Under the pieces are notes generated by a model. The model was not told the origin of the DNA and did not search any database. It saw only the letters and a program-made list of their open reading frames with translations. From positions 1 to 8,622 of the forward strand of contig JAQXSU010000145.1 of assembly GCA_029219125.1 (NCBI GenBank): DNA of 8,622 bases, given 5' to 3'. The DNA comes from Bacillota bacterium. GTDB taxonomy: Bacteria > Bacillota > Clostridia > Peptostreptococcales > Anaerovoracaceae. Both the position numbers and the translations under genes were made by a program. Numbering within the stretch: position 1 is the first letter of the stretch; each line of letters opens with the position of its first letter. Below, piece by piece: positions 6,772 to 8,622 of this stretch.

Positions 6772-7803
6772 ATGAAACGTACCATGAAACGGCACCGAAA
6801 AATATGGACTGCAGCAGCGGCTATGCTGGTTTTGCTGGTTGTATGCGCAGTGAGATATGGACCGTTTACATCCTTTTTAACAGAAAACAGTATCCGACAG
6901 ACGGAGATCTTTTTTGAAGAAGACGAAATTGTTCCGCTGGCAGGAGCGCCCGATACCAGCACGGAGGCGAAGGCGCTTTCCTCATCACCGGCAGCACTGA
7001 CAGCAGCCGGGACGGTGGAAGCGAGCGGGATAAAGACTGCGGAAGCAGGCGGTGCCGTGATCGACTACTCCAATGTGACTGACGGCTATGTGATGGTGAA
7101 ATACAAGGAGAGCACGGAAACGAAACTGAAGGTGCAGGTCAAGGGGCCGGAAACGGTGTATACATACAATCTGAAACCGGAGAAATGGGAAACCTTTCCG
7201 CTGAGTGATGGGAACGGAACCTATCAGATTCTGGTACTGAAAAATATTGCCGACTCCAGATACTCGATCAAGGCCACAGTGTCGTGTGACGTGAAGCTGA
7301 AGGATGCCTTCGGACCGTATATTCGATCCAATCAGTATGTGAATTTTGCCGAGGCACCGAAAGCGACGGCGAAAGCAGCCAGCCTGACGAAAAAGAAAAA
7401 AGATCCTCTGGGTAAGGTGGAAGCAGTATATGATTATGTGGTCAATCATATTTCATATGATAAAAAGAAGGCAGAGACAGTGAAAAGCGGATATTTGCCG
7501 GATCTGGACAGCGTACTGAAAAAAAAGAAGGGAATCTGTTTCGACTATGCCTCTCTCATGACCGGCATGCTCCGCAGCCAGGGCGTACCGTGCAAGCTTG
7601 TCATCGGCTATGCCGGCACAACGTATCATGCCTGGATCAGCGTATGGGTGGAAGGAAAAGGTTGGATTGACGATGTGATCTATTTCGACGGGACCAAGTG
7701 GAAGCGAATGGATCCGACGTTTGCCTCTACCAGCAACAGGAGTAAATCTGTAATGAAATATATTGGAAACGGAAAGAACTACACGGCGAAGTATTTTTAC
7801 TGA
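6772..7803 (+). CDS. Membrane-anchored transglutaminase-like protein
   Basis: Encodes 343 residues. The start at 6772 is chosen because AGGAGG (6760-6765) lies six bases upstream; an in-frame ATG at 6757 overlaps that site and would add five residues. A basic N-terminus (KRTMKRHRK) and one hydrophobic helix (about residues 12-27) anchor it with the rest outside the cell. Residues about 95-190 are a beta-rich region (DGYVMVKY, YQILVLKNI) that in Clostridia often precedes this domain. Residues about 210-343 are a transglutaminase-like domain with the catalytic triad Cys256 (KGICFDYASL), His286 (TYHAWISV) and Asp314 (RMDPTF), all present. Such proteins act as peptide crosslinkers, transferases or cysteine peptidases; the substrate here is unknown. 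The next gene begins 32 bases downstream with no terminator between, so they form an operon. Adhesin or cell wall could be a substrate, but nothing in the sequence proves it. Confidence 0.88.
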   Translation: MKRTMKRHRKIWTAAAAMLVLLVVCAVRYGPFTSFLTENSIRQTEIFFEEDEIVPLAGAPDTSTEAKALSSSPAALTAAGTVEASGIKTAEAGGAVIDYSNVTDGYVMVKYKESTETKLKVQVKGPETVYTYNLKPEKWETFPLSDGNGTYQILVLKNIADSRYSIKATVSCDVKLKDAFGPYIRSNQYVNFAEAPKATAKAASLTKKKKDPLGKVEAVYDYVVNHISYDKKKAETVKSGYLPDLDSVLKKKKGICFDYASLMTGMLRSQGVPCKLVIGYAGTTYHAWISVWVEGKGWIDDVIYFDGTKWKRMDPTFASTSNRSKSVMKYIGNGKNYTAKYFY

Positions 7804-7835
7804 AATTTATAGATTCAGTATAGAAAAGGAATGCA

Positions 7836-8622
7836 ATGAAAGAACAATTCACAAACGAAGAAATACGGGATTTCTGCCTGCGCATGTCCATGTTTCTCCA
7901 TGGAGGAATCGGTTTCGGAGAGGGACTTGCACTGCTGGCAGAGGAGGAAAATGAAACCGGTCCGGGAAATATTTTTCGTGATATGATGAAAGAAGCGGAC
8001 TGCGGAAAGCCGCTTTCTGTCTGTGTCAGAGAGAGCGGCTGTTTTCCGGTTTATGTGTCCGGCATGCTGGAAGCCGGGGAAAAAACCGGACGGCTGGAAG
8101 AAGCACTGGATGCAGTCGCCGGCTACTTTGACAACCGTCTTTCCATGGAGCGGAGACTGCGGACTGCACTGCTGCACCCTGCGGTGCTTCTGCTGATCAT
8201 GATGGCAGTGGTGATACTTCTTCTTACGAAGGTACTGCCGGTATTCGATCAGGTATACCGGCAGCTGGGCAGTCAGCTGTGCGGGGCTGCGGGAGTACTT
8301 CTGTTCCTGGGACAGATCCTGGAAAAGTGTCTGCCTGTGCTCTGTGCTGCAGCGGGTCTGGCCGCGATTTTTCTGTTTTTCTTTTCATCCGGTGCCAAAT
8401 TTCGCACGGCAGTGGAAAAGACATGGAAGAACCGCTTCGGCGGCCGCGGTGTCTGCGGTGCAGTGAACCGCGCCGCAGCGGCACAGGTTCTGTCTATGGC
8501 CATGGGAAGCGGCTGCCCGGCGGAGGAGGCATTGATCCTGGCAGAACATCTGCTGGAAGATGTTCCGGCAGTGAGCCGGAGCTGCCGGGCCTGCGCAGAA
8601 GCGCTGGAGAAGGGAACACCGC
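7836..8622 (+). CDS. Type II secretion/type IV pilus F-family membrane protein, 3' end outside the window
   Basis: An open frame of 262 codons runs to the right edge without a stop. The ATG at 7836 has AAAAGGA five bases upstream; an ATG at 7831 in another frame stops after two codons. The protein fits the GspF/PilC/ComGB family, the inner-membrane platform of type II secretion, type IV pili and competence pseudopili. Visible landmarks are FCLRMSMFLHGGIGFGEGLALL (starts at residue 13, the first cytoplasmic domain), SGMLEAGEKTGRLEEAL (75-91), a positively charged stretch and LLHPAVLL (112-119) leading into the first membrane helix (about 112-133), PVFDQVYRQLG (135-145), and a second helix (about 165-184). 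A second domain repeat begins near 205 (NRAAAAQVLSMAMGSGCPAEEALILAE). Full-length members have about 350-400 residues, so one third or so is missing. Neighbouring ATPase and pseudopilin genes would be expected to the right. Confidence 0.85.
   Translation, partial: MKEQFTNEEIRDFCLRMSMFLHGGIGFGEGLALLAEEENETGPGNIFRDMMKEADCGKPLSVCVRESGCFPVYVSGMLEAGEKTGRLEEALDAVAGYFDNRLSMERRLRTALLHPAVLLLIMMAVVILLLTKVLPVFDQVYRQLGSQLCGAAGVLLFLGQILEKCLPVLCAAAGLAAIFLFFFSSGAKFRTAVEKTWKNRFGGRGVCGAVNRAAAAQVLSMAMGSGCPAEEALILAEHLLEDVPAVSRSCRACAEALEKGTP

Noticed and set aside
6985..7449. A 154-codon open frame on the - strand inside the transglutaminase-like gene
   Set aside because: Its His/Arg/Phe-rich composition and lack of any domain mark it as the antisense shadow of a well-supported gene.

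Overview
The window looks like chromosome from a Gram-positive anaerobe of the class Clostridia, most likely Lachnospiraceae-like. The reasons are strong AGGAGG-type ribosome binding sites, a wall-anchored protein ending in a sortase-type signal (VPKTGD, a hydrophobic stretch, then an Arg/Lys-rich tail), and Cna-B repeat architecture typical of gut Firmicutes. Genes outside the adhesin run above 50% GC in the lines I counted, while the adhesin head is near 30-37%. The genus assignment is inference.

Layout, left to right. (1) The 3' part of an SppA-type signal peptide peptidase gene, open at the left edge and closed by a clear intrinsic terminator. (2) A two-gene operon on the + strand: a 142-residue protein of unknown function, then a 1220-residue secreted adhesin. 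The adhesin has a signal peptide, a von Willebrand A domain with a full MIDAS set, a SpaA-like domain, six Cna-B domains, an acidic Pro-rich linker and a sortase signal. Its promoter has an extended -10 but no good -35; two perfect 9-bp direct repeats occupy the -35 region. (3) A bidirectional terminator. (4) A convergent regulator gene on the - strand: a winged-helix plus BTAD (SARP/AfsR-type) activator with a C-terminal domain that reads like a degenerate GGDEF domain. It has lost GGDEF but keeps an RxxD at the I-site spacing. (5) A divergent AT-rich intergenic region with a near-consensus + strand promoter. (6) A membrane-anchored transglutaminase-like protein. (7) 32 bases later, a type II secretion/type IV pilus F-family membrane protein that runs off the right edge; it is not closed by a stop in the window.

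Working model (inference): the BTAD regulator activates the adhesin operon through the direct repeats, and may also act on the divergent transglutaminase-T2SF operon. Its degenerate GGDEF-like domain may sense a nucleotide such as c-di-GMP, tying cell-surface adhesion to second-messenger state. SppA is separated by its terminator and is probably an unrelated housekeeping neighbour. No RNA gene, CRISPR array, insertion sequence or attachment site was seen.
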